DNA of 64,000 nucleotides from the NCBI GenBank assembly GCA_963920665.1, contig OY987272.1:5709001-5773000 (forward strand), in the 5' to 3' direction. A program made the translations under genes and the position numbers. This DNA is from Straminergon stramineum. Taxonomy: Eukaryota; Streptophyta; Bryopsida; Hypnales; Calliergonaceae. A model generated the notes under the pieces. That model saw only the letters and a program-made list of their open reading frames with translations, searched no databases and was not told the origin of the DNA. Positions 10,898-23,189 of this stretch are shown here, piece after piece; the stretch's first letter is position 1, and each line of letters opens with the position of its first letter.

Positions 10898-12124
10898 ATG
10901 GAGAATGTTAGTTCAAAAAGACGAGAAAGAGATGGATTTACTCCATGCCAATGGAGGGAATTACCAAATGACATAGTGATGAGTGTTGTGGCTCGACTTC
11001 CATTGCAAAAACTATTTCAAACTCGCTTAGTTTGTAAAGAGTGGAACTCATTTATTTCATCTCATAAATTTCTAAACATATATAATGATAATGTTTTCAA
11101 ATATTATTATCCAATCATCATGGCTAGACCATCGGATGCTATACAAAAATTCAACTTACAAGGAAGTTTTAGTTTTGGGGATATTATAGATGAAGAAGAA
11201 AGACTTTCTAAAATGGTTTTTGGTTATAATCAAAGACGAGGCCAATGGGAAAAATTTCCACTTCTCAAAGATTTGCCAGACCAAGCACATGAACTTGTAG
11301 ATGCTATAGAAGGAATTTTGTGTTTAAGAGGGGTTTCGAACTTGTTTGTCTACAATCTTTTGATGAAAACATGCACGCAATTGCCACCAATCACAAACCC
11401 TCTAAATATGCAAAGAAATTCCATAACCATTTCAGTGGATTGCAACACCAACTCTTACCATGTTACTATGGTTGGATGGATATATAGAAGATGTACCAAT
11501 GATTTAAATTTATGTAGAGGTGTTGCTGTTTTTGAATCAACAACAAGGACTTGGAAGACTTCCAATGTATCGCATCCATCTCAAGTAGATAGGTTAGGTT
11601 TGAGGATGATGTTTGAGAAGGCAATTGTTTTGAAGGAAATTTTGTATTGCCAAACAGTGAATTATAGTATTCCAATGGACAACCTTAGTGAAATTGGACT
11701 AATGATCTATAATATGCAAGCTAAAGTGTGGCATAATTGTGTATATATAATTCCTTTACTTGATCGATACTATCAATTCTCAAATGTGGTACAATGCGGT
11801 GGTGATATATACATGGTCTTCGTACAAGATAAAATTTCCAATGATAGATTGTATTTCAAAAGTATAAAAGTCTTCAAGCTCAACAAAATTACTAGTTATG
11901 CTCCACTTACTAATGAATGTTCAAAAATTCACCAAGTCAAGAATGCATGGAGGCTCATTGCAAGTGAAGATAGAATTCAAGATTTGTGTAGAGCATATGC
12001 AGGTGTGCGACAAAGTTGCAACATTACCTGCATTGGAAGTAGAAACCAAATTTACCTCTCAAAGGGAATACATTTCATTGTAGTATACAATGTAGATACT
12101 CATTCTTGGAATAAGTTCCTATAA
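10898..12124 (+). CDS. F-box protein (F-box/kelch-like), intronless
   Basis: A 408-residue protein. The F-box spans residues about 19-60 (WRELPNDIVMSVVARLPLQK, then LVCKEWNSF), the segment that binds SKP1 in SCF E3 ubiquitin ligases. The rest resembles the substrate-binding half of plant F-box/kelch proteins, with motifs such as GILCLRG, FVYNLLMKTCTQLPP and VFESTTRTWKT; individual kelch blades are too divergent to count by eye. I start at ATG 10898: the frame is open upstream to 10817 but without an earlier ATG. It ends at TAA 12122. No intron is needed. A TATA-like box (10747) and an AATAAA (12274) frame the gene. The substrate is unknown. Codon use is AT-rich like the surroundings. Confidence 0.85.
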   Translation: MENVSSKRRERDGFTPCQWRELPNDIVMSVVARLPLQKLFQTRLVCKEWNSFISSHKFLNIYNDNVFKYYYPIIMARPSDAIQKFNLQGSFSFGDIIDEEERLSKMVFGYNQRRGQWEKFPLLKDLPDQAHELVDAIEGILCLRGVSNLFVYNLLMKTCTQLPPITNPLNMQRNSITISVDCNTNSYHVTMVGWIYRRCTNDLNLCRGVAVFESTTRTWKTSNVSHPSQVDRLGLRMMFEKAIVLKEILYCQTVNYSIPMDNLSEIGLMIYNMQAKVWHNCVYIIPLLDRYYQFSNVVQCGGDIYMVFVQDKISNDRLYFKSIKVFKLNKITSYAPLTNECSKIHQVKNAWRLIASEDRIQDLCRAYAGVRQSCNITCIGSRNQIYLSKGIHFIVVYNVDTHSWNKFL

Positions 12125-12273
12125 TGTCTTCTAATTCATTTATTTGCTTAGGAAATAGATAGTTACATAGTTTAGTTTAAACTTATCATTACAAAATATT
12201 CATATTAAGAATGATTTTGCTATAGAGAATTAGAATATTTACTTTTATAATTTGTTTTATTCTAAAATTTAAG

Positions 12274-12279
12274 AATAAA
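12274..12279 (+). terminator. Candidate polyadenylation signal of the F-box gene
   Basis: AATAAA about 150 bases after the stop codon of the F-box gene. Such hexamers are common in AT-rich DNA. Confidence 0.35.
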
Positions 12280-14904
12280 ATTGTCATGGATATACCTCCT
12301 ACATCATATTGATGAACTTCTCAAGCTTTTATACATCACCTATTTTATCCTTGGGAAGTTTTCAACTTATTCCATGAGTTTAGGGTCTCTTTTAGTGGTT
12401 GGATTGTTGAAACTTGACTTTACCTATGAGTTGGATCAAATGGGTATATATATTGTTTTCTAGAAGTCTAACCATCTAAGAAGCTTGGATGTATTCATCT
12501 AGTATCTCAGAGGATTTTTAGAGCACTTTGTGTGGCTATTTGAACTCCATAGATTTCAATTTTGCGATGCATGCTCTATTTTGTTCAATTTTTGTCTTCT
12601 AATTGCTAGGTAAATAAAAAAGCTTATTATACCTTAGAAGGATTTTGCAATGGAATAAATGTTTATTTGAATATTGGTAGGTTGCAACTAATAAAATGGG
12701 ACAATACTAATTGAAATATGACCCAAAATATATTTTTTCATAATTCATTCCAAAAATCCAAAAACCATCCAAAAGTAATTATGGAAATTGTGAAAAAATA
12801 ATATTATTTATTATTTATTTATTTGGATGCTTCTATTTCTACAAGAATAATTTTTATATTAAAAATGGAATAAAATTTTAAATATCAAAGTATTTTAATT
12901 CAAATGAATGCATGGAAGAACTTTTAATGATAAAGTATTTTATACATATGTATAGGATAGTTTTTTATCTATAGAGATAATTATTTTAATGAAATAGGAA
13001 AAAATATTTTATCATTAGAAAACTTTACAACTTACAGGTATCCTACTTGGTGGTGAGGGTCAACATCCCCGCTAAATAATTAATAAGAATCAGCAAATGT
13101 ATTTCAGCTAATGATATAAAATAAAAAGACTTGGGTTTTTTCCCATACTATTCAAAAAAAATTGATCCTAGTAATTTGGGCATCTATTTAAAAAAAATTG
13201 TCAAACCTATGAATCTTTCATTATTTTTAATAGTTGGGATGTAAAGGGACAACCTATACTATATAACTTGAGGTGTTCCACAAGGCTAGAATGATTTAGA
13301 ATTGAAGCCCACCTTATATACTCGATGAGTACGGCAATTCATAGAAATCAAAATTTCTTACAAGTATCTTGGGTGATTCCTAGAATACTTTGTGTGACTA
13401 CTTGAAACCTTCATTGACTCTTCTAAACTATGCATGTGTCTTGTTGTGGATTATTGGAGCATCCTAATAACCCCTTGGGTTTTTTACACCTCTTTGAAAA
13501 TTATAGAGTTCCTAAAGAAACTTCATGTTACAATAATAGTATATTTGATGGCAAGATGAGGAAAACCTAAATCTTGCCAATACAAATTTTGGAGCCTAAG
13601 CTCATATCCGAATTTGAAGATTGTTATTATGTGAGCCTATGATTATGAGCCCATGAGCCTAAAAGTCTAAATACCTATATTATAGGTCTCTATATTATAA
13701 ATATTTTCCATGATTATAATATAATAATGTTATAAATACCTATATTGTAGGTGTTAATGTTATAAGCACCTTTAATGGTTGTAGGGTATATACTTACACC
13801 TAGGCTCAATGCTCATATATTTGCTTTCTACACTCACACACTAGCATCATTGATTTGAATTTCTTACATTCTTGTGATGATATCAAGTTTCTTTGAGGAA
13901 TAACAATATTGCAACATTCTAGGTCTTGCTCCTTGGTTTGAAGTGGTTTTGAATCTTCTTGACTTTGAACTTTGTTTCTTTGTCCTTGACACTTATCTTC
14001 TATTTTATTTCCTCTTAGTTACATTAACTTTTAAATGCTAATTTCTTCTTCATTCTTCACAAAGTTGTTGAATTTCAACATTCAATAATATCAAAATATT
14101 TGACCTTGTAGATTTTACCATGACAATTCCTTAGTCTTATGGAATAATGTTTAGTATCCATAACATTTTCAAGAGTAAATAAATTTTTTATTTCATTTAT
14201 TTTGAGGAGTGCAAAAAACATTTTTTCACTAGAATGATGAAGCTATTTATGTTCATAGTCATAGATGAAACTTTCAAAATGAAAATAAATTTATACACCC
14301 AACATTATTTACATACATCCAAGAAAGAGTGATAGCATTCTAAGACCTTCTAGCTATTTGCCATTTCTTCAATTGAAAAAGTCAAAACATATTGCCAAAT
14401 ACTACCTCCCCCCAAAATTGTACCAATCTTGAGCAAATTTATGCTCAACCCCCACCCATAGGAAGTGAGTTTTCAAATTATGTGGATTTTCAACATTTCA
14501 TGAGTTTTAGTATGTGAGCAATGAGAGAGGATGTGAATATGTGATCTTAGAAAGTGTGATTATGAGGAGTTTTGAGTGTAACTTACCAGACTATTAACCC
14601 TGAAACAATGGTGAGGATACAAAGTGTTCGATGGATGACTTTTGTTGGAACTATAGAAACAAAGAATACACCTATGGTAGAACCACCCATTATCAACCAA
14701 GCCTCATGGACAATCTATAGGTATTGAGAAATTCAATAGAAATATGACTAATTTCTAACCATTAGTTTTTTGGTGTCCGACCATCTTCTAGCCATCACTT
14801 TCATGACACATGTGCTTGATTTTGAGAGCCAAATTGGATGTGCAATTATGGAAGACTCTATGTATTGGGGATGGGTGCATAAGCTTCTAAAATTCATAAC
14901 AACT
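12280..14904. other. AT-rich intergenic DNA
   Basis: No gene recognised. A weak direct similarity links about 12470-12600 with 13330-13460 (shared ACTTTGTGTG context). The stretch 13600-13860 resembles 34265-34505 and is listed separately. Confidence 0.45.
13600..13860 (+). repeat. Dispersed repeat, copy 1 (pair with 34265-34505)
   Basis: Both stretches share GAGCC(T/C)A-rich beginnings, alternating short phrases on ACCTATATTATAGGTGTT, and end in a CACACTAGCATC or CACATGCTAGCATC motif. Similarity is patchy. Confidence 0.4.
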
Positions 14905-15125
14905 GGTGTGCCTTGTGCCCTTGCCACAATCAAAATCAAAATCAAAATAATTTTTTAATTCAATAAAAACTTTGAAATTCAATAACTTTCACATTGTAGG
15001 TTGGAACTTCACAAAATCAAGCCCATGCACCCCCACCCCCCTTGCCAAGGGCTTTTCGACGGTAGAAAGCACACAACTAGGGGATGCACAATCCAAGAGA
15101 TCTCAATATAACAAACAAACAAAAC
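14905..15125 (+). repeat. Dispersed repeat, copy 1 (pair with 48105-48447)
   Basis: Shared blocks in the same order and strand: a CCATTGCCA-like start, AAATCAAAATAA, AATAAAAACTTTGAAATTCAATAAC, CACATTGTAGGT, ACTTCACAAAA, and an ending of ATCTCAATATAACAAACAAAC. Not coding. Confidence 0.6.
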
Positions 15126-15412
15126 AAACAACCTAACTTAAGGTATGGATTTGAATTTAAGGAAAAAAATTCTGAAAACTTGACAATGTCCATCATTTCT
15201 ATCTTTCTACAGGGCAAAAAATTGACATTGCCTTCTACTACTCCAAATCATGCACAAAATGCTTAAGTGGTTGGTAATGGGTAGTTCAACTATATTGGTC
15301 CACAAATTGAATCACATTTGCATGAGTACCTATCACCGAGATGGCATCCTTCCAGGCGAGATTGTAGGCGTCTCTGAATAGAGAATCTCTGTCAACATCG
15401 GTGCCTTACGGT

Positions 15413-15906
15413 TTAGGTCTGGTTAGGGTTTAGGGTTTTAAGGTCAAGGGTGTAGGGTTGTAAACGTTGTTGAAGAGACAACAACGAGTGACGATGAAAT
15501 CCGCGACGCATGCTGTTACAATGCGTAGAGAAAGTTTTGTCGCCGAATTCCGAGTGCAATTCAGAGAAGAAATTGTAGTTTTCTTCAGAAAAAAACATTG
15601 CGAGGTGCGAAATAAGTGGTAGACAGTGAACGCATAGCTTGTGTGGATGAATGCGCTTCTGTTCCGCAGCGCAACAGGGTTTAGGGTTCCGTATGTGTGT
15701 GTGTGTGTGCATGTGCATGTGTGTTGGTAGGTGTCACCTTGGAGCAATGTGGTGAAGCTGTGAAAGTATTGTTGAACGTGATCCGGTTGTTTGAGATATT
15801 TAGGGTTCAATTCTTAGTGGCAAAGCGAATTAGTAGCTTCTGTGCTCAATGGGCTATCATTTCCGCAGCACAACAGGGTTTAGGGTTTAATGAGAAAGAG
15901 AGAGAG

Positions 15907-15948
<42 letters not shown>

Positions 15949-16160
15949 GGTAGGTGTCACCACGAAGCGACTGTGGTGAAACCTTGCAAGTTTTGTTGGA
16001 CGTGATCCTGTTGATTGAGATATTTAGGGTTGAATTCTTCGTGCCAAAGCACATGTATAGCTTGTGTGCTCCATTGGCTCCCATTTCGGCTGCACAACAG
16101 GGTTTAGGGCTTATTTCGGTAGGTGTTACTTCATGGTGAAAGTGTTGTTGGTCATGATCA
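15413..16160 (+). repeat. Tandem repeat of about 200-220 bp, rich in telo-box motifs
   Basis: CAACAGGGTTTAGGG recurs at 15672, 15871 and 16095. Each is followed by a TCGGTAGGTGTCACC-like phrase, a GTTGGACGTGATCC phrase and GAGATATTTAGGGTT. Spacing (199 and 224 bp) differs mainly by the length of embedded microsatellites: a short GT run near 15694 and an uninterrupted GT run at 15911-15946. The array lies just upstream of the PPR gene and is much richer in G+C than the flanking DNA. It may belong to the promoter or leader of that gene. Confidence 0.75.
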
Positions 16161-16958
16161 TTCAGGTCATGTCATCCGAGAGATTCATGGTCCAGACGCA
16201 ATGAGAAGCAGTCATGGTGATCGCGAGGCTGGGCGGATGGCGCCAGCAGAGGTGGAGCTGGTTCGTTTTCTCCGGGTCCCGAGATTTTTCCGTTTCGGGC
16301 TTGCAGTTGGGGAAGATCGCTCCGAAGCCGATGCGTGAGGGTTTAGGGTTGCCGTCCCACTCGCCCTCGCCTCCGCCATTGAAGAGAAGAGGTGCGTTTT
16401 GAGGAGTTTTTTGTTAGGCTGGAAGCAATTGGTAAACACATTAAAAAACAATCCAATTCTTAGCCTAAATCCTATACCAAGAAAAAGGATGGTTCAAAAG
16501 TTACAATCAATTTTGATCGAGGCGCATCCAGTTTTTGGATGCAGGAACCTTTACATCTCAAAGCCTAGCAATTGTAAAGCCATTTAAGACTATTCCCAAT
16601 GTAAATCCTACCAATTCGTTAATCTGGCTGCGACGATAGGACTGAAATAGCTTGGGGTTCGTTTGCGTTGAATTCAGGCCGAAAGCTGCGGCGGAAGTGT
16701 TTCGCAGATACTTCGCAACGGCTGGATGTTAGAGCGCAGAAGGTGTAACCATTGTAACTCTACAAGGAATTGGTTCGAGTTTATTCGAGTTTTAGGTTTG
16801 ATTTTAGGTTTGCTTTCTTGTGAAAATGTTCAGGTGCGTTTTAGTCCCTCGTCTGGACTCTGGAATATTTGATCATTTCCTCGTGCACCGGGATGTAATT
16901 GTAGATCAATTCGAAGTTGCCAGACTGGATTCTCGTTAAAAACAAAGAAGCATTTTGG
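16161..16958 (+). other. Upstream region of the PPR gene
   Basis: G+C-rich up to about 16400, then mixed. It probably contains the promoter, 5' UTR and perhaps a leader intron of the PPR gene. No conserved protein was recognised in any frame. Confidence 0.4.
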
Positions 16959-18754
16959 ATGGAGAGCATATCCACTGCACCTTGGGTGCGAAAGAAGCTA
17001 CCATCAAATCTATCTCAAGGTCAAGCATCGACTATAACTTTAGACAATGACGGGGATCATGCCTTGCAAGAGTCGGTAACTCTTAAATCAATGTGATGTC
17101 CTGCCCCTGATTCGAGTGAGCATCTTGTCTGATATCTTCCCATTGGTTTCTAACTATTTGGAAAGAATGTTTCAATACTGAATTCAAGGTGCTTTGGCAA
17201 ACTAGGGCGCCATGTGCGAACCCGTCTAATGTGACGTTACCAGGAGCTTCGTATCGGCGGGCTGTTGTCATCAGCGACGAGGATATCAGGGAGCTTTGTT
17301 TGAGCGGCCGACCTGAGAACGCACTTCACATTCTTGAGCAACGAGGAATCGACCTGAGTGCTTATGCTTATGTTTGCTTGCTGAGACGATCCTCCAATAT
17401 CAAAGACATTGCCGAAGGAAAGCTCGTGCATGCACACATGGTGAAGAGCTGGTTTATTCCCAGCAAGTTTGTTCTCAACGCTCTATTGAACATGTACATC
17501 AAGTGTGGTAGTCTTATGGATGCTCGTCAAGTGTTCGACCAAATGCGAGAGCGCGATGTATTCACTTGGACCATGATGTTGACCGGGTACGCGAAGTTAG
17601 GCCATCCTGAACAAGCGTACGAGCTTTACGAGCAAATGCACACGGAGCGTGTGCCGGTTGACAAAGTGGCCTTCACTACCATTCTCTCTGTCTGTTCAAG
17701 CCTGAGGTCACTGGAGAAAGGCAAGAAAGTGCATTGTGATATAATAAATGCAGGAATTCGTCCGGATAGAATGCTCGCGAACACGCTGATCGACATGTAC
17801 GCAAAATGTGGCAACATAAAACAGGGGCACAAAGTGTTTAAAGAAATGACGGAGCGCGATGTTGTGTCTTGGAACATAATGATTTCTGGAGCTGCTCAGA
17901 ACGGTTACTTTGTGGAGGCCTTCAAGTTTTTTGAAACAATGCGAGAAGCAGGCCTGAAGCCTGACAAGGTGACGTACGTGTCAGTCCTCAATGCGTGTTC
18001 ATCTCTGGAGCATGGGAGGGCTTTCTATTCGGACATCATGAAAGCTGGCTTTGAGCTTGACGTGTGGGTGGGAACCGCTCTTGTTAGTATGTTCTCCAAA
18101 TGCGGGAGCCTTGAGGACGCACTTCAGATCTTTGAGGAGCTACCTCAGCGGAATGTAGTTTCCTGGACTTCGGTGATTGCAGCGTGTGCTCAAGTCGGGG
18201 AAACTGAAAAGGCTTTGGAACTTTATGAGAAAATGTGCGAAGAAGGCGTAGCAGCTGATAGGCTTGCCTACACAACTGTTCTACGTGTGTGTGCAACTCT
18301 GGGAGACTTGAAGAAGGGACAGGAAGTCCATGAGCAGATAATCCAAAGTGGTATTGCATCGGACTTGATCATGGAAAGTACCCTGATTGACATGTATGCC
18401 AAATGTGGGAGAGTAGAGGATGCCCACCAGTTACTTGGAAATATGAAAGAACGAGATGTGGTCTCGTACACTGCAGTTGTTGGTGGCTATGTTCAGCATA
18501 GTCAGTTTCGGGAGGCTCTTAATGTCTTTTACAAAATGCAACGAGAAGGTGTTTTGCCAAACACGGTTACTTTCCTCGGTGTTCTCAAGGCGTGTGCTGG
18601 TTTAAGATCTTATGCTGAAGGCAGGCGGATACACGACAGCATTGTCGATGCGGGATTGGCTGCAGATTCAAACCTCAGGTATGCTCTTGCTGATATGTAT
18701 GCCAAGTGTGTCAGCGGCCGTGATACCCAAGAAGTGGCGAGCACGTATACATGA
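16959..18754 (+). CDS. PLS-class pentatricopeptide repeat protein lacking E/DYW end
   Basis: Model: exon 1 at 16959-17075 (39 codons from ATG, ending at TCG), a 113-bp GT-AG intron 17076-17188 (starts GTAACT, ends TTCAAG), then exon 2 at 17189-18754; both sides are phase 0, giving 560 residues. Exon 2 has no ATG before its repeats, which is why a 5' exon is needed. From about residue 98 there are some 13 PPR motifs in L-S-P order, e.g. LLNMYIKCGSLMDARQVFD, LIDMYAKCGNIKQGHKVF, and PDKVTYVSVLNACSSL. PLS-class PPR proteins bind organellar transcripts and act mostly in C-to-U editing. Here the last S motif breaks after ALADMYAKC, runs 10 unrelated residues and stops, so the usual E and DYW parts are absent. 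It may be a truncated gene or depend on a DYW partner. Exon 1 is inferred and carries no obvious transit peptide. Confidence 0.8.
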
Positions 18755-19060
18755 TGGGGTTACTGAATATGGTATGCTCTTCACCTTGGAATGAATCATT
18801 CTGGGAGAGGACAACCGCCACTGCTCCATTCGCCAGTTGGTGCTCCTTGCTTACTGTGGAAAGGACATGCAACAAGAATGCTCTTGGTGGTCTTTCTCAA
18901 ATGCATGCTCCAGTCTGGGATTTGAAGACTCGGAGTTTGATGAATCCAACAATGAGACAGTCTCATGCCTGCGGCTTCATGGAAACTCTAAGCAGATGGA
19001 AACTCTAAGCAGATCCTTGATGATCATCAGCCATGCATTTGAGAAGATCAGTAGTTGAGA
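18755..19060 (+). pseudogene. Possible degraded continuation of the PPR gene
   Basis: After the stop at 18752 the other frames carry PPR-like fragments (for example LLAYCGKDMQQE followed later by NACSSLGFEDSEF). They are split between frames and not part of an open reading frame. This would fit loss of the C-terminal repeats and editing domain by small indels. Confidence 0.35.
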
Positions 19061-20599
19061 GAATTATTTGTCCACCTGATATTCAGTGCATTTCAACACA
19101 GGCTACAATCGCACTTGAACTCCAAGCAAGAACGCTCCACCACGCCAAAACGATTGCAAGAGACTATTGACCTCAGCAACATGAAATGCCATCTAATTGT
19201 TCGCTGCTTATGAGGTGTCTTCAGCGCTAGACTCTGAAATCTTGCATGCTTCCGCAGCTCAGTCATGGAGTATGAAAGGTGATGTTGCACTCTTTCACCA
19301 GGATGATTGTTTTTGCATTCTGTGTGAAAAATATTAATTATTTGCTGTGGATGTGGTGAAATTGTTCAGCTACAGTAGCCATCTTCCCAAATTTAGTTTT
19401 GAGGGCGTTATAGATTTTTCTTGAATGCCACAACATTAGCTTTGTACCTTGATATGTTATTAAACATCTTGTAATACCCATCTTCTTCATCATTTCTTCC
19501 GTGTGCTTCAAGGATAATAAGAACGCACCTATTTATCTGGGAATCTGTTGATTTTTGACTGACTACTTTGGTCATAGGGCTGAGCCCTGCCAAGGTGAAC
19601 TTAGGTGAACTTTTCCACAGGCGTTGATGTATCTTAATTGACTTTGCCACTGAGTGCAAGGGACCTACAGAACCCACGAAAAAAGGGATAAGTTCACGAC
19701 TTTACTGTGGAACCTCTACACTTACTTCGAAGGTACACTCGTAGACCGCTTCCGTCTTCTGACCTGTCTGCTAAGGTAGTCCAGTTCATATGCCTGGGTG
19801 GCCTTAGCTTGATGCATGCATTTTACTCTTTCTACAAGGCCATGAGATGTCCTACTCTGAGGCCACCTATATTAAATTAATTGTAAAAACAACACCTACA
19901 AAGTCTTGTACGTTGTGTCCATACTTTCTGCACCCAATGTATCAGAATCTACAAGGTATCTATTTATTTATTGTCATTTCAGGCCGTCTCCAACTGAAAA
20001 TCACAGAAGCACCCTTGCAAAACACATCTTACATTTTTTTTTCTTACAAGCACAAATTATTCAACATCTGTGATGATATTTCAATAGAGGCGCCTGAAAT
20101 ATTGATTTGTCCAATTTTCTAGCTTCAGACTGTACTGATATCATTGCTTCTATGTTTTCAAGGATTTGTTTCTGCAATTGGTTCTAGTGCAATTTCTCAG
20201 TTGACCCTGTTTTTTTTTCTTTCTAAGTTATTGTACCGTATTCTCTTTTTTGTTGTTGCAAGTCGAATTGGACTATCAGGCTACACCTGGGAATTGAAGC
20301 TTAAAATCTAGAATATATAGTTAGATGACTTTGAAGGCAAGCAGTTTTTTAAGGTTTGCACGCATTAAAACTGTGCACAAGTCCATTCTTACATAAGCAC
20401 TGTGCAGACACATTCACATATTGATTCCGCTAGGTTTGTTTAGACGTGTTTATTCAAAATATTACACAAAACATAACATCATTTCAGTTAGGTTGAATGT
20501 TCCCAAGAGTCGGAGGAGAGAAAAGTCTAGAGTAAACTCGCCAATCACTGCACATGGACAAAATTCAAATCCTTCTCCACAGGGTGGTGTTTTTGGCTG
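19061..20599. other. Intergenic DNA 3' of the PPR gene
   Basis: No gene recognised. The first few hundred bases may be 3' UTR of the PPR gene; no clear polyadenylation signal stands out. Confidence 0.4.
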
Positions 20600-20609
20600 T
20601 GTGGCAGTT

Positions 20610-20705
20610 CGCTGGCTGTGCTGCACTGGTCCAAATTTGTAGGGACGACGGCAGAGGGGCCAATTTTTGGCAGGCTGAGCGAATTATCGCTCAAAACAAA
20701 AACGT
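20610..20705 (-). repeat. Dispersed repeat with conserved palindrome, copy 1
   Basis: On the minus strand this reads TTTGTTTTGAGCGATAATTC, then GCTCAGCC...GCC AAAAATTGGCCC and AAATTTGGACCAGT. The same order occurs on the plus strand at 25784-25868. The core GAGCGATAATTCGCTC has a 6-bp stem (GAGCGA/TCGCTC) around TAAT and is unchanged in both copies. Confidence 0.75.
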
Positions 20706-21049
20706 TGCTTCTCCACATAAGTGTAGAAACTTGCATGTTTTGAAATTTGGTGTGATTATTAAATGTCTTGTTATCATTCACCTTCAAAAAATAGAATGCA
20801 AAAAAATGTCTTCCTACAATTTTATAGCATACTCAAGGCAATGAAGCTAAATTCTTTGCAACCCTTTGCTACACAATGTGTGGTCATTAGGTGGCAATTG
20901 AATTGGTAAGGTAGTTCAATCATGAGGTTATTGTTTGGTAAATAGCAACAATTGTTGTCCACTTCCGGGATTTGTGCTGTAAATGGTAGGCTTACTCTAT
21001 GTCTTAGTGTCTAAAAATTAACTAACAAGTTTTTATGGTTAGAGTGAGG

Positions 21050-21340
21050 TAACTTTACCTAATAGTAACATCTTTCTAAAACTGAATCCTACATATTCTT
21101 GCCTAAAATGTACTCCCACTATTCATGGTAGTCTAGGGCTAGTTTTAAAAACACCTATTTTCAAGCACTTTGAAAATTCATAGTTTATTCCTACAATGTC
21201 TAAAAAAATACATTCTAAGAGAATCTAGAATTCCCTTTTTAACTCCCAACAAGATCCCACAATAAGTTTTCTAATATAATAATGGGAACTATGACGAATT
21301 GCTTATTTAGACACTTTTGGGTGTAGTTACCTTAGTGTCT
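21050..21340 (+). repeat. Dispersed repeat, copy 1 (pair with 51412-51830)
   Basis: Shared blocks in order: TTGCCTAAAATG, ACTATTCATG, GTTTAGGGCT-like, ACACCTATTTTCAA, ACTTTGAAAATTCATA, CCAACAAGA, and ACA-TTTTGGGTGTAGTTACCT. Near this copy the phrase TTAGTGTCTAAAAATT occurs three times (21004, 21332, 21389). Confidence 0.7.
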
Positions 21341-23189
21341 AAAAATTGATTAAGGAGTTTTTATGGTTAGAGTAGTCTATGTCTATTAGTGTCTAAAAAT
21401 TTAACAACCACATGATCAATGTAAGAGAAACTACCATTTGTAGGTCCAGAAACTTTTAATTTAAGTTGGAAGGGGAGAAAAATAGGGAGTTGAAAAATGA
21501 TTGAATGCATGAATGCCCTAATTCTATCAATGCATAATATGAATGCATAATAAGGTAGGAGGCTCTGAAAGCGAGTGGGCTTTTAACACCACCCATGTAG
21601 ATTTGCCTGAAATGGAAGCAAGGTGGTTTTTAAATGGACCTTCTATAGTCATTGAATGGATTGATAAAAAAATATATATTATTTATTGCAAGAGCCAATA
21701 TTCTCTTTGTTTTCCCCGTTTCTCTCTAGAAGTTGCAAGTGAAACAATTTATGGAAGACCTAGGGTCATAAATAGGGACCTATGACTAATCATGTTTGAA
21801 AAATCATAAGTAATTCAAAAATGCTTCAAAAAATACGAAACGAATTGTGTTACAATCAGAATCTGTTTTTCTTTGTCTGAAAAATGAGCTAAAAATAATC
21901 CCATATGAAAAAACACATGAAAAAGGCAGACCAGCCCTTAGATGGTCCATTCATGAGCCTCCTACCTTAGGATAGTTACTGTAGATATCTCCTCCACTGA
22001 ATCTCGTGTCCCAGCCAGCCATAATAAACACAGTCAATAGTTCGCACTGTTTCACAGGTGCACACCAAGGCCATGCCAGGGGGAGGTATATCCATGTTCT
22101 TTTTGAGTCTTTTAAAAAAGAACATGCTGGGTTGAATATTAAATTTTTGAAATTGTAACAAAAGTGGAATCAATCCTTCAAACTTTCCACATATTTATAA
22201 TATTTTTTTAACTTACATATTCACAATATTTTTTAAGTGAGAAGCATCAACAAAGTGGCCTCAATTGGGAAATCAATATTCAATCAGTGTGCCCGTAAAT
22301 TACAACCAAGAATCAAAAGCGGAAAGTGCAGACTCATGTACGGAGTATATGATAAGGTAAGTACACCAAATTGCAACCCTGCTTGATAATTGCTATCATA
22401 CTATACACCCATTTTCAAACCTGGGTCTATGGTTGTCATTCTTCTCTTAGTCATGTGACACAAATCTCATAAGACAAGTATATATGACTATGGGAGGCAA
22501 CTCATTCTTGGTCACTGCATCCTTCTGGTAATGTAGGTTGCTCTCTTTCCATGCAGGAGTAGATGATAGTGATTCATTACCGAACAGTTCTAGGTGCAGT
22601 TGTGGCACATTGTCATTGTTTCAAAACACTCTCAATATTGCAACCAACCCTTGGTTGGAAATAGGAAAGTTTATATGATCAAAGTGGGAGGAACATAATC
22701 TTCCACTCAAAAATTCACAGTAATTATGTTTTGAGAAATAAAAATCTAGAAAATTATGGAAACCTTCTTAACTCTATTTCTACACACCAAAAAATCCCCC
22801 CCTCCCCCCAAAGAAACTCACCCTCTAGATAGGTGTAACCTCTTAAGTGGTTGGAAATGGATTGCCTCCCTTATTTGACTTATTAGATTTAGGTTCTGAA
22901 ATGATTGAAGATGGGATATACAACTTATTAGTCTGATGATGCAATTCAATGTGTTGGCCTGCATTGCAACATCTCCAATTTAGGACTTAAATTTACGGTC
23001 GTTGTTGTCATCTTATTCATGTGACGTTGCAAATCTCTTAAGACAAGTATGACTATCTTATATTTAAGTTCTGAAATAGAGATGGGGTGTTTAGTATTAG
23101 ATGCAATTCAATGTACTTGCATTATCATTGCAAGATTAGTGAAACTTGGAACACTAAAGCTTGATTTAAACAACTAAGCACAATAATGT
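21341..23189. other. Intergenic DNA
   Basis: No gene recognised. A short direct similarity links 22420-22500 with 22995-23060 (TCATGTGAC...CAAATCTC-TAAGACAAGTAT). Confidence 0.45.

Noticed and set aside
15413..16451. Several frames of 60-130 codons on both strands
   Set aside because: They overlap the GT-bearing tandem repeat and change from unit to unit; no family resemblance.
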